NCBI RefSeq assembly: GCF_003260015.1 | Contig: NZ_QCXS01000002.1 | Span: 1,550,001-1,614,000, forward strand | DNA from: Nakamurella deserti | GTDB taxonomy: Bacteria > Actinomycetota > Actinomycetes > Mycobacteriales > Nakamurellaceae | Direction of reading: 5' to 3' | Length of the DNA stretch: 64,000 nucleotides | Shown here: positions 16,359 through 24,764 of the stretch, one piece after another | Layout: every line of letters begins with the position of its first letter | How positions within the stretch are numbered: the stretch's first letter is position 1 | Program-made: the position numbers and the translations under genes | Notes under the pieces: model-generated | What the model was told of the DNA's origin: nothing | Seen by the model: the letters and a program-made list of their open reading frames with translations, nothing else | Databases searched by the model: none

Positions 16359-19300
16359 TCAGGGAACCGTCGCCACCTCGACCGGGAGCGGCGCCGGCGG
16401 CGGGACCGCAGCGGCCGCGCCCGGGACGAACGACGCGCCCCGGCTCAGGGCCGCCCGCAGATCGCCCTCGGTCAGCGGCCGGCTGTAGCGGAAACCCTGC
16501 ACGGTCCGACATCCCAGTCGGCGCAGGACGTCCTCCTGGTGCGCATGCTCCACCCCCTCGGCGATCACCGTCAGGTGCAGCGCGTCGCCGATGCCCAGGA
16601 CGGCCTGCACCACGGCGTGGGCCGCGGGGTCGTGCGACATCCGGTCGATGAAGCCGCGGTCGATCTTGAGGACGTCCACCGGCAGCTCGGCCAGCCGGCT
16701 CAGGCTGCTGTGGCCGGTGCCCACGTCGTCGACGGCCAGCCGGACACCGCGGTCGCGCAGATCGCCGAGCTGGTCCAGCACCGGTCCCGCGATCAACGGG
16801 GTGAACGTCTCGGGGAGCTCGAGCACCAGCCGGTCGGCGCTCAGACCCGAGTCGGCCAGTGCCGCCAGCACGTCGCCGTGCAGGGTCCCGGACTCCACCT
16901 GCCGCCCCGAGATGTTCACCGACACCGACAGTGCCGGCACCGTGGGCGGCAGGGCCGCGACCAGCCGGCACGACTGCGTCAGCACCCACCGCCCCAACGG
17001 CACCATCAGGTCACCGGTCTCGGCGACGTCGAGGAAGTCGGCGGGCGGGAGCAGCCCCTGCTGCGGATGCTGCCACCGCAGCAGGGTCTCGACCGCCGTC
17101 GCGGCACCGGTCGTCAGGTCGAGCACCGGCTGGGCGTGCAGGACCAGCTCGCCGCGATCCAGCGCCCTGCGCAGCTCGGCCTCCACCTGCAGGAACCGCG
17201 CGGCGCGCACGGTGCGCGCCGGTGACCGCGGATCCATGGTGCCGCTGCGGAACACCCGGTTCTTCCCGTCGTCCTTCGCCACGTACATGGCGGCGTCGGC
17301 CTCGCGCAGCAGGTTCTCCGCGGTAGCGGCACCGTCGGACACCGCCACCCCGAGGCTGGCACTGAGCCGGTGGACGCTCCGGCCGTAGCGGTAGGGCTGC
17401 GCGACGACCACCCGGACCCGCTCGGCCAGCGCCTCCGCGTCCGCCGGATCCACGAAGCCCGGCGCCACCACGACGAACTCGTCGCCCCCGATGCGGGCCA
17501 CGGTGTCCCCGGGACGCAGGTGGTCGCTCAGCCGCTGGGCCACCGTGCGCAGCACGTCGTCGCCGGCGGAGTGCCCGTCCTCGTCGTTGACCGCCTTGAA
17601 ACCGTCCAGGTCCAGCCACAGCACCGCGACCTGCGTCTCGGTACGGCGGGCGGCGGCCAGGGCGTGGTGCAGGCGGTCCTGCAGCAGCGCCCGGTTGGGC
17701 AGCCCGGTGAGGGCGTCGTGCAGCGCCAGGTGGTTGAGCCGGTCCTCGGCCTCCCGCCGGGCCGTCACGTCCTCGACGATCGCCACCACCCAGCTGCCCT
17801 GCTCGGCGGCGATCGGGCTGACGCTGACCGAGACCCAGATGTCCCGGCCGTCGGACCGGACCCACCGCCACTCCGCCTCCGGGGCCCACGACCGGCCGCC
17901 GACGAACTCGTCGGCACCGTGCCGGGTGTGCTCGCGGTGGTCGGGGTGCACCAGGTCGCCGAGCGGCATCTCCCGCAGCTGGTCGGCGGTGTACCCGGTG
18001 ATCCGGCACAGGGCCGGGTTGACCCGCTCGGTCCGGATCCGCAGCGGGTCCGACGTGTCCAGCAGCATGATGCCCGACGGGGCGTTGTCGAAGATCCGCT
18101 CGAACAGCGATTCGCTGGCCCGCAGCGCCCGCTCCGCCGTCACCTGCGACGTGACGTCGGTGGCGACGATGAGGTACCCGTCGAGGGCGCCGCCCTCGTC
18201 GCGCAGTGCGGTACTGGTGGTGGACACCTGCAACCGGCGGCCGTCCAGGGTCGACCAGGTCCAGCGGTGCGTCTCGGGCACCCCCCGGGCGGCGCTGCCC
18301 ACGACGACCGGCAGCTGCGCGCGCAGGTCACCGGCGGCGTCGGGGACGGGCAGCCCGAGTTCGGCCGCCCGCGCCGCGACCTCGGCGGCGTCGTAGAACG
18401 CCGGCGGCACGCGCCCGACCACCCGGTCGGCCCGGTGGCCGAGCATCCGCTGCGCGCCGCGGTTGAACACCCGGACCGTCCCGTCCAGGTCCACCCGGAG
18501 GATGGCCTGCTCGGTGGCGGCGTCGAGCACCCCGGCGAACAGGTCCCGCGCCTCGGCCGACGCCCGCGAGGCCCGGCGCGCGTCGGTGACGTCCTGCACC
18601 GTCCCGAGTGCGTACAGCAGGGTGCCGTCGGCGTCGACGTGCCCACGGCCGCGGCTGTGGATCTCGCGGACCACCCCGTCCGCGCGCACCAACGGATGGT
18701 CGATCTCGTAGCCGCCCGCACGGACGCCCTCGACGACCGCCCGCGCGAGCACCTGCCGGTGCGGCTCGGGGACCATCGCCAGATAGGAATCGGTGGTCAG
18801 CCGGTCGACGGTCGGGTCCAGGCCCAGGATGACGTACATCTCGTCCGACCACGACGACAGACCGGACCGTTGGTCCCACGTCCACGCCCCCACGCCGGTC
18901 AGCTGCTCGATGTCGCGGTGGACCTGGTCCCGCAGGTCCGGCGCGCCGGTGCGGGCCGCCAGCCGGTCGACCCCCGCCACGGGCCGGCGGGCGACGTCCG
19001 GCGCCGGCGGCGCGGCCGGTCCGAGGTGGCCGGAATCCGCTGACGACGGATCAGTGGGGGCCGGGTCGGTGCCGGTGCGTGTGCCTGTGCGGCCGACCGT
19101 GGTCGGGTCCGCGGGTCCGTGATCGGTGCCAGGGGCGCCGACGGTCGTCCGGTCGGTGGGTGTGGGGGCGATGTAGCCGGCGCCGGTGGGAGCGACGGCC
19201 GTCCGGTCGGTCGCTGCGGGGTCGGTGTAGTCGGCGCCGGTGGGAGCGACGGCCGTCCGGTCGGTCGCTGCGGGGTCGGTGTAGCCGGCGCCGGTGTGGG

Positions 19301-19376
19301 CTGCGTCGCCGCCGACCGGGGCCGAACGCGCGTCCGACCGCGCCGGTCCGGGAAGGCCGTGGCTGTCCACGTGCAC
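16359..19376 (-). CDS. Multi-PAS GGDEF-EAL c-di-GMP signalling protein
   Basis: With the start at GTG 19376 the protein has 1005 residues: a disordered Thr/Pro/Ala N-terminus with 18-residue repeats, then PAS domains at roughly 150-275, 285-400 and 415-545, GGDEF at 555-720 (GGDEF at 630-634, intact) and EAL at 735-985. The EAL motif reads ETL (763-765), and later motifs read ELPET and DDVGTGHSSL instead of ELTE and DDFGTGYSSL; the metal-binding acids seem kept, so activity is uncertain. The frame is open to an ATG at 19559, but codon usage between 19380 and 19559 loses its GC3 bias, so I prefer the shorter form. No membrane span is seen. Confidence 0.9.
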   Translation of the reverse strand: MHVDSHGLPGPARSDARSAPVGGDAAHTGAGYTDPAATDRTAVAPTGADYTDPAATDRTAVAPTGAGYIAPTPTDRTTVGAPGTDHGPADPTTVGRTGTRTGTDPAPTDPSSADSGHLGPAAPPAPDVARRPVAGVDRLAARTGAPDLRDQVHRDIEQLTGVGAWTWDQRSGLSSWSDEMYVILGLDPTVDRLTTDSYLAMVPEPHRQVLARAVVEGVRAGGYEIDHPLVRADGVVREIHSRGRGHVDADGTLLYALGTVQDVTDARRASRASAEARDLFAGVLDAATEQAILRVDLDGTVRVFNRGAQRMLGHRADRVVGRVPPAFYDAAEVAARAAELGLPVPDAAGDLRAQLPVVVGSAARGVPETHRWTWSTLDGRRLQVSTTSTALRDEGGALDGYLIVATDVTSQVTAERALRASESLFERIFDNAPSGIMLLDTSDPLRIRTERVNPALCRITGYTADQLREMPLGDLVHPDHREHTRHGADEFVGGRSWAPEAEWRWVRSDGRDIWVSVSVSPIAAEQGSWVVAIVEDVTARREAEDRLNHLALHDALTGLPNRALLQDRLHHALAAARRTETQVAVLWLDLDGFKAVNDEDGHSAGDDVLRTVAQRLSDHLRPGDTVARIGGDEFVVVAPGFVDPADAEALAERVRVVVAQPYRYGRSVHRLSASLGVAVSDGAATAENLLREADAAMYVAKDDGKNRVFRSGTMDPRSPARTVRAARFLQVEAELRRALDRGELVLHAQPVLDLTTGAATAVETLLRWQHPQQGLLPPADFLDVAETGDLMVPLGRWVLTQSCRLVAALPPTVPALSVSVNISGRQVESGTLHGDVLAALADSGLSADRLVLELPETFTPLIAGPVLDQLGDLRDRGVRLAVDDVGTGHSSLSRLAELPVDVLKIDRGFIDRMSHDPAAHAVVQAVLGIGDALHLTVIAEGVEHAHQEDVLRRLGCRTVQGFRYSRPLTEGDLRAALSRGASFVPGAAAAVPPPAPLPVEVATVP
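19128..19301 (-). repeat. Three 54-bp (18-residue) in-frame tandem repeats
   Basis: Two nearly identical 54-base units (19182-19235 and 19236-19289) are flanked by a diverged third unit (about 19128-19181) and a short partial copy. On the minus strand they encode repeats of the form TGAxYTDPAATDRTAVAP in the N-terminal tail of the PAS-GGDEF-EAL protein. The two inner copies differ by one base, indicating recent duplication or active length variation. Confidence 0.85.
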
Positions 19377-19574
19377 ATCGTGCCATTCCGGCTGCCGCGA
19401 ATGGTCCGAACCGGCGAAACGTCCGCGCCCGTGCCGCAGAAGAGCCGTCGCCCCGACGACCACCGGATCAGCCCGGCACCCGCCGGAACGGGCCGCGGGC
19501 CGACGCGCTCCGGCCCCGCCCAGCCCTGGTGAACGGCCGGGCGGGCGGCGGAGATCCATCGCTTGCGCCCCCGG

Positions 19575-19590
19575 GTGACTGGGCAGTCAC
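19575..19590. promoter_or_regulatory. Inverted repeat GTGACTG-GG-CAGTCAC, candidate operator
   Basis: A perfect 7-2-7 inverted repeat located 5 bases before the ATG of the SDR gene at 19596 and between it and the divergent c-di-GMP gene. The size and symmetry fit a dimeric repressor site. No regulator gene adjoins it directly, so the cognate protein is unknown. Confidence 0.45.
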
Positions 19591-19595
19591 CCTGC

Positions 19596-20273
19596 ATGAC
19601 GGATCTGAACAACAGACGTGTCCTCGTGGTCGGTGCGAGCGGTGGGCTGGGCGCCCCACTGGCCCGGGCGTTGGCCGCCGCCGGTGCGACGGTGGTGCTG
19701 CACGGAAGGGACCCGGACCGGCTCGCCGCGGTCGGCCTCGACGGCGCCGAGATCCACACCGGCGACCTGCGGGACCCGGCCGTCCCGGCGGCGTTGATCG
19801 CCGCGGCGGCCGAGGGCGGTCTGGACGGCGTGGTGATCGCCTCGGGCGTCGTCGCCTTCGGCCCGGTCGCCGACGTCACCGACGATCTGGTCGAGGAGCT
19901 GATGGCGGTCAACTTCACCGGACCCCGGCAGCTGATCCGGGCGGCGCTGGGCACCCTGGACGCCGGCGGTTTCGTCGTCAGCATCAGCGCCATCGTGGCC
20001 GAGATGCCGACCGCGGGGATGTCGGCCTACTCGGCCAGCAAGGCCGCGCTGAGCGCGTTCACCGTCAGCGCCCGCATCGAGGCCCGGCGCCGCCGGATCC
20101 GGGTGATCGACGCGCGACCGCCGCACACCGAGACCGGTCTGGCCGGACGCCCGATCGCCGGTGTCGCACCGCATCTCGCCGAGGGCCTGGCGCCCGAGAC
20201 CGTGGCGGCCCGCATCGTGCGGGCCGTCCTGGACGACGAGACCGAGCTGCCGTCGGCCGCTTTCACGTCCTGA
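19596..20273 (+). CDS. Short-chain dehydrogenase/reductase
   Basis: A compact 225-residue SDR with GASGGLGAPLARAL (cofactor loop, about 13-26), IASGVV in place of NAG, catalytic Ser in VSISAIVAEMP and Tyr-Lys in SAYSASKAAL. The C-terminus is short for the family, as in minimal SDRs. The frame extends to 19563 but the ATG at 19596 begins the normal fold. The inverted repeat just upstream could control it. Substrate unknown. Confidence 0.9.
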   Translation: MTDLNNRRVLVVGASGGLGAPLARALAAAGATVVLHGRDPDRLAAVGLDGAEIHTGDLRDPAVPAALIAAAAEGGLDGVVIASGVVAFGPVADVTDDLVEELMAVNFTGPRQLIRAALGTLDAGGFVVSISAIVAEMPTAGMSAYSASKAALSAFTVSARIEARRRRIRVIDARPPHTETGLAGRPIAGVAPHLAEGLAPETVAARIVRAVLDDETELPSAAFTS

Positions 20274-20459
20274 CCCGCACCGTTTGCCCCGCCGGGGCGC
20301 CGGGTAGTACCGCTGGTGTACCCGACATCCGCTGCGCTGCAACGGTCTTGGCTCCCCTGTCGACTGGCCGGGGGGCAGGCCGATGCCATCTCCGGGGGCC
20401 GACCGGCCTCCCGGCGAGCCCCGTGGACGTCACCCCACTTGAATGGAGAGGATTTCGTC

Positions 20460-20681
20460 ATGGCCGAAGAGAGTGCCCCGATGGAAGGTCAGAAGAGCAG
20501 CTTCGCCGACATCGGCAAGGAGATGTGGTCGTTCCTGACCGGACGGAACGCCGCGATCAACTACCAGTTCGTCGACATGTCCGTGGAGGTGCCGCGCAGC
20601 ACCGGGGCCGACTCGCCCCGGGCCACCTGGAAGCTCAACGGCACGCTGCGCATCACCACCGAAGACCGCGCAGCGCTCTGA
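20460..20681 (+). CDS. Small conserved hypothetical protein (73 residues)
   Basis: The ATG at 20460 has a ribosome site (GGAGAGG). The product has an amphipathic N-terminal helix (FADIGKEMWSFLTGR), then a predicted beta region (INYQFVDMSVEVPR, ATWKLNGTLRIT). I recall similar short actinobacterial proteins of unknown function but no named domain. It overlaps the next gene by TGATG, so the pair is probably co-translated. The 180 bases upstream are noncoding. Confidence 0.75.
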   Translation: MAEESAPMEGQKSSFADIGKEMWSFLTGRNAAINYQFVDMSVEVPRSTGADSPRATWKLNGTLRITTEDRAAL

Positions 20682-21106
20682 TGGACGGTCGGACCCGCAC
20701 GCTGGTCGTGCAGGCCGACGTCCGCGTGGAGGTGGACGGTCTTCCGGCGCACCTCACCGGATCCGGCCGTGACCTGCAGCTGAGCACGGACGCCCCCGCC
20801 CGGTTGTGGACGGAGTTCACCCGGGCCGAGCTGCCGTCGGGCTGGGGACGCGTCAACGGGCCCCGGGCCATCGGGCGGATCGCCGACCAGCTCGCCGGCC
20901 AGGGATTGTCGCTCTCGGTCGTCGGGCCCACCGGTGAGGTGGTGCGCCTCGGCGACCGGGTGTCGTCGCGTCTCGGGCGGGTCGCCACCGGCAGCGCCGC
21001 GGTGCACTTCGGATCGCCGCGGACGCTGGCGCCCACGGTGGTCGAGGTGGTCCGCCACGGCGGGGCCGGGTTGTTCGACCGGCTCCGACGGCGGTTGCGC
21101 CGCTGA
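20681..21106 (+). CDS. Conserved hypothetical protein (141 residues), partner of the preceding small gene
   Basis: The ATG overlaps the previous stop. The N-terminal half is beta-rich with polar short repeats; a region near residues 60-120 reads GPRAIGRIADQLAGQGLSLSVVGP and suggests a small alpha/beta fold that could bind lipid or nucleotide. The C-terminal helix is strongly basic (LFDRLRRRLRR), possibly for nucleic-acid or membrane contact. No signal peptide. Function unknown. A strong hairpin follows 14 bases after the stop. Confidence 0.7.
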   Translation: MDGRTRTLVVQADVRVEVDGLPAHLTGSGRDLQLSTDAPARLWTEFTRAELPSGWGRVNGPRAIGRIADQLAGQGLSLSVVGPTGEVVRLGDRVSSRLGRVATGSAAVHFGSPRTLAPTVVEVVRHGGAGLFDRLRRRLRR

Positions 21107-21120
21107 CCGACCGCACGCAC

Positions 21121-21162
21121 ACGACAGCGCCGCCGACGGATCCCCGTCGGCGGCGCTGTCGT
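21121..21162. terminator. Bidirectional intrinsic terminator, 19-bp perfect stem
   Basis: ACGACAGCGCCGCCGACGG pairs perfectly with its complement across a 4-base loop (ATCC). It lies between two convergent genes. As is common in actinobacteria, there is no U-tract. Confidence 0.85.
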
Positions 21163-21186
21163 GTTCCGGCCGGTCGGCCCGTCCGG

Positions 21187-21924
21187 TCAGCGGTTGCGGG
21201 CGTTGGACGCCGCCACCGGGACCAGCACCATGATCGACACCCCGACGACCAGGTTCACCAGGGCCAGCGCCAGCTGGGACCCGATGGCCACCGGGGCGGC
21301 GAACGGCAGCAGCACGGCGAGGGCGACGAGCAGTCCGGTCAGCCAGCCGTAGTAGACGGCCGGCCGCGGCGCGAACGCGAGCATCCCGTCGTAGGCCAGT
21401 GCCGCCAGCATCGCGACCAGCGCGGCGAGCAGGCCGTAGGTCCCCACGTGCGCGCCCCCCAGCCCGATCGAGGCCAGACCCACCGGGACCTTGAGCAGAT
21501 CCTGGGCGATGACCAGGCCGATCACCCCGGACAACGCCGCCACCCCGGAGGTCAGGACCGCGCCGACCCAGAAGCGGCCCTGGTCGACCACCGCGAAGCG
21601 GCCGGCCGGCCGGACGGCGGCTGCCGTGTCGACGGGCTGCAGGGAGCCGGCCGGCGTGTCGTACGCGGGCTCGACGCGACTCACCGGCACCGGGAACGAA
21701 CGGTAGTGGGTGCCCCCCACCGGGAACCGGTCGGTGACGCGCGGATCGCCGTAGCCGGTGAACCGCGGTCCGTCGAAGCGGGGGCCTGCGGCCGAGCGGG
21801 CGTCCGCGGCGTAGCGGACGTCCCGGTCGTCGGTCCGCTCGTCGCGGTGGTCGCCATCCCGGTCGAAGCCGTTGGTGGTGCCGAGGGACTTCCACTGCTG
21901 CTCGGGGCTGACGATGGTGGACAT
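21187..21924 (-). CDS. Membrane protein with disordered N-terminus (DUF6069-like)
   Basis: A 245-residue protein. The first 105 residues are polar and disordered (Asp/Arg/Pro-rich). Four hydrophobic helices follow: VGAVLTSGVAALSGVIGLVI, GTYGLLAALVAMLAALAY, GWLTGLLVALAVLLPFAAPV and LALALVNLVVGVSIMVLVPV. This four-helix arrangement resembles actinobacterial DUF6069 proteins. The ATG at 21924 is preceded by AGAAGG. Function unknown. Confidence 0.8.
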   Translation of the reverse strand: MSTIVSPEQQWKSLGTTNGFDRDGDHRDERTDDRDVRYAADARSAAGPRFDGPRFTGYGDPRVTDRFPVGGTHYRSFPVPVSRVEPAYDTPAGSLQPVDTAAAVRPAGRFAVVDQGRFWVGAVLTSGVAALSGVIGLVIAQDLLKVPVGLASIGLGGAHVGTYGLLAALVAMLAALAYDGMLAFAPRPAVYYGWLTGLLVALAVLLPFAAPVAIGSQLALALVNLVVGVSIMVLVPVAASNARNR

Positions 21925-22073
21925 TGCGGACCTTCTTCTCTGTGTCCGGCGCTGTGCTGGCCGGCTGAGAACCATCCTCGGTCCGGTCCGACGGCGACAC
22001 CGTCGGCCGTCCGGTGGGTCCGTCGGCGGAACCCGGGCTCCACCGATCGGCGGACACCGGGGTCCTCCGGTCG

Positions 22074-23360
22074 TCAGCCGCCGCCGGTTCCGTCCGAGCG
22101 GACCGGCAGTTCCACGGTGACCCGGGTGCCGTGCGGGAGAGCCGGCGCGATCAGGAACCTGCCGCCGGCCGCCTCCACCTTCCACCGGTGCGACGCGACC
22201 CCGATGTGGCCGGCCGCGAGCCGGCGCTCGACCGCACCGTCGGCGATCCCCCGCCCGTCGTCGGTGACGGTGACCCGCAGCAGGGCGTCGGTACGCTCGA
22301 CGACGATCGCCACCGCGCTCGCGTGCGCGTGCTTGACCACGTTGCCGAGCGCCTCCCGCACCGCGGAGTACACCACCAGATCACCCGCGTCCCGCCGTAC
22401 CGCCGGTGCGTCGTCCGGCCGGACGACCACCGAGATCGCGAGACCGGTACGGGCGGCGGTGGTGTCGGCCAGGTCGCGGACCGCCTGGTCCAGCCCCGCC
22501 TGCGCGAGGACGGCCGGGTGCAGCTCGCTGACGGTGGACCGCAGGAGTCGACTGGACTGGGTCAGCGCCTCGTCGATCCGGTCGAACGCCGCCGGGTCGC
22601 CGGTGTCACGGGCCTCGTCCAGCTCCAGCCGCGCCCCCAGCAGGTACTGCAGGGCACCGTCGTGCAAGGCCTCGGCGAGCTCACGGCGCTGCCGGTCCTC
22701 GAGCGTGCCGAGCTGCTCCAGCAGCGCGGCCCGGTCCTTGGCGAGACGGCCGATCTCGGCCACCCGACTCCGCTGGACCCGGCTGAGCAGCACGGCGGCC
22801 AGCGCCACCGCGGCCACCACCACGGTCCGCAGCACCACCGAGCTCCACGGCTCCCACTGGGTGCTGTCCTCCCCGTAGGTGCGGGCCGCGGCGCTGGAGA
22901 CGAAGTACAGGACGGTGGTGACCGCGCCGATGGCCGCGCCGAGCCCGGGCCGCAACTGGGTCGCCGCCAGCAACGGGATGAGGAGGAAGCCGTTGACCAG
23001 GATGTACGGCGTCCAGCTCTGGTCCTCCGAGGCGCCAGTCACCTGCACCAGCACACCGAACAGCAGCAGGTCCACGGCCAGCACCAACCAGGTCAGTCGG
23101 GCCAGGTGCTGCGGGTCACGGCGGAACCAGAGCAGGACCAGTCCGGCGAAGCCGGCGTAGCCGACGACCAGCGCGCGGCAGAGACCGGCGTCGAACTGCG
23201 GCGGCTCCCACCAGACGGTGGCCGCGGCGAAGGCGACGAGCAGCCACCGGAGGGCGACGTGCAGCGCGGCACCGCGGGCCCGTTGGGCGTCGACCCGGGC
23301 ACCGGCGTCGGACCACCCCCCGGCCGGCCGCCGGTCGGATTCCGTGGCGCGCTCAGACAT
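22074..23360 (-). CDS. NarL-type sensor histidine kinase
   Basis: A 428-residue membrane kinase. About six hydrophobic segments occupy residues 30-195, without a large periplasmic domain, so it probably senses within the membrane. The HisKA_3 dimerisation helix contains RRELAEALHDGALQYL with phospho-acceptor His233. The ATPase domain has the N box (REALGNVVKHAHA) and G1 box (VTDDGRGI). It is divergent from the response regulator gene 126 bases away, a typical two-component layout with a shared control region. Confidence 0.93.
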   Translation of the reverse strand: MSERATESDRRPAGGWSDAGARVDAQRARGAALHVALRWLLVAFAAATVWWEPPQFDAGLCRALVVGYAGFAGLVLLWFRRDPQHLARLTWLVLAVDLLLFGVLVQVTGASEDQSWTPYILVNGFLLIPLLAATQLRPGLGAAIGAVTTVLYFVSSAAARTYGEDSTQWEPWSSVVLRTVVVAAVALAAVLLSRVQRSRVAEIGRLAKDRAALLEQLGTLEDRQRRELAEALHDGALQYLLGARLELDEARDTGDPAAFDRIDEALTQSSRLLRSTVSELHPAVLAQAGLDQAVRDLADTTAARTGLAISVVVRPDDAPAVRRDAGDLVVYSAVREALGNVVKHAHASAVAIVVERTDALLRVTVTDDGRGIADGAVERRLAAGHIGVASHRWKVEAAGGRFLIAPALPHGTRVTVELPVRSDGTGGG

Positions 23361-23486
23361 CGTCGTCCCCCCGTCGCGGACCCCGGTATCGCGGCAGCTC
23401 GCGACCGGTCCCCGCGATGGTGCCACGTGCGATGCTGTGTGCTCCGCAGTCCGATCCGCCCGTGCCGCGCCGACCGCCGAGGACCG

Positions 23487-24134
23487 ATGACCACTTCCAC
23501 GCCCCGGATCACAGTGCTCGTCGCCGACGACCACCCGTTCTTCCGCGACGGTGTCACCCGCGGCCTGCTGCAGAGTGGGATCGTCGACGTGGTCGCACAG
23601 GCCGAGGACGGCCGGCAGGCGCTGGAGCTGATCCGCCGACACCGCCCACAGGTGGCTCTCGTCGACTACCAGATGCCCGACATGGACGGCCTGGACGTCC
23701 TGCACGCTGTGGTCCGCGACGCCCTGCCGACCCGGGTGCTGCTGTTGTCCGCCGCGACCGACAGTGCCGTGGTGTACCGGGCTCTCGAGGAGGGCGCGGC
23801 CGGCTACCTGTCCAAGGACGCCCGCCGCGCGGAGATCGTGGACGCGGTCCGGCAGGCCGCCAGGGGGGACATCGTGGTGCCGCCGGCTCTGGCGGCCGGC
23901 CTCGCCGGACAGATCCGGCTGCGCGCGACGTCGTCGGCGCCGGTGCTGTCCGAGCGCGAGCGCGAGGTGCTGGTGGGCTTCGCCCAGGGGAAATCGATCC
24001 CGGCCATCGCGGGCGAGCTGTACCTGGCCCCCAGCACCGTCAAGACGCACACCCAGCGGCTCTACGAGAAGCTGGGCGTCTCCGACCGGGCCGCCGCCGT
24101 CGCGGAGGCGATGCGGCGGGGCCTGCTCGAGTGA
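23487..24134 (+). CDS. NarL/LuxR-family response regulator
   Basis: A 215-residue regulator. The receiver domain has the acidic pocket VADDHPFF (Asp14, Asp15), phospho-acceptor Asp60 in ALVDYQMPDMDG, Ser/Thr position LLLSAAT and the conserved lysine in YLSKDA. The C-terminal LuxR helix-turn-helix runs from about 150 to 212 (SEREREVLVGFAQGKS, STVKTHTQRLYEKLGV). It is the likely partner of the divergent kinase; target promoters are not evident. Confidence 0.94.
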   Translation: MTTSTPRITVLVADDHPFFRDGVTRGLLQSGIVDVVAQAEDGRQALELIRRHRPQVALVDYQMPDMDGLDVLHAVVRDALPTRVLLLSAATDSAVVYRALEEGAAGYLSKDARRAEIVDAVRQAARGDIVVPPALAAGLAGQIRLRATSSAPVLSEREREVLVGFAQGKSIPAIAGELYLAPSTVKTHTQRLYEKLGVSDRAAAVAEAMRRGLLE

Positions 24135-24646
24135 CGGCCCGCGTTCACGGCGTCCCGACGCCTCCACCAGTGCGCCGATCCCCCACGACCACTCGACGGC
24201 CGGACGGACGCTCAGCCGCCGGCCGCTGATGCCGTGCGGGATGATCCCGCAGCCGGCGGAGATCCGCACCCGGCACCCACGGCACGAGCCCGGTGCCCTC
24301 GGTGCGCCCGATCAGCCGCGGATGGTGCTCCGCCGCCACCTCCTCGGCCCAGCCGCGGACGAGCAGGTTCCCCGTGCCGCGCGGGCCGCCAGGGACGTCG
24401 GTCCCGCGCCGAGAACCCGACACGCCTGTCGGACCGTCGATCTCGGTCCGCCGGTCGTCGCGGGCGGGCCGTCGGGGCCGCACCGTGCCGCAGCCGGCGG
24501 GTCGCGGTGCGCGGCCCCGGACGGTGGCGGCCACGGACGGTCCGGAGCGGCGATCCGCCGGGCCGTCGCGGGGTGGGCGTCGCTCCGCCGGCCACGGAGC
24601 CCATCGCCGCCGCCGGCGTGGCCGTCCCGTCGCCGGAACGCGGCTC
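24135..24646. other. Gene-poor stretch; one weak leftward ORF candidate (24145-24423)
   Basis: No recognised gene. A leftward GTG ORF at 24145-24423 (92 codons) keeps GC-rich third positions over about 50 codons, with a plausible core NLLVRGWAEEVAAEHHPRL and GRTEGTGLVPWVPGADL, but it has no ribosome site and its tail looks random. It may be a decayed gene. The rest is GC-rich and unstructured. Confidence 0.3.
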
Positions 24647-24675
24647 TCGACCGGAGGAATCCGTCTTGTTACTAT
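24647..24675 (+). promoter_or_regulatory. Promoter TCGACC-N17-TACTAT
   Basis: TACTAT at 24670-24675 is one of the best -10 boxes in the window, inside an unusually AT-rich patch. TCGACC at 24647-24652 gives a 17-base spacer. Transcription would start near 24682, giving a short leader that carries the GGAGAGG site and the 18-codon upstream ORF. Confidence 0.6.
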
Positions 24676-24707
24676 CAGCGACAACTCGAACACGGAGAGG
24701 ATGCAGG

Positions 24708-24764
24708 ATGCGGCTCCACCAGGGCTCCGGATCATCGGACGTCGCGTCCGCACGCGTCGGATGA
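24708..24764 (+). CDS. 18-codon upstream ORF coupled to the GAF-PAS-GGDEF gene
   Basis: The ATG at 24708 lies 7 bases after GGAGAGG (24694-24700). The peptide starts MRLHQGSGSSD and ends at a TGA inside the ATGA start of the diguanylate cyclase gene. That gene's own ATG lacks a ribosome site, whereas the small ORF has an ideal one. Together with the clear promoter this makes translation of the leader credible. Confidence 0.5.
   Translation: MRLHQGSGSSDVASARVG

Noticed and set aside
20561-22057. 498-codon leftward ORF
   Set aside because: It crosses a strong bidirectional terminator and two real genes; no family resemblance.
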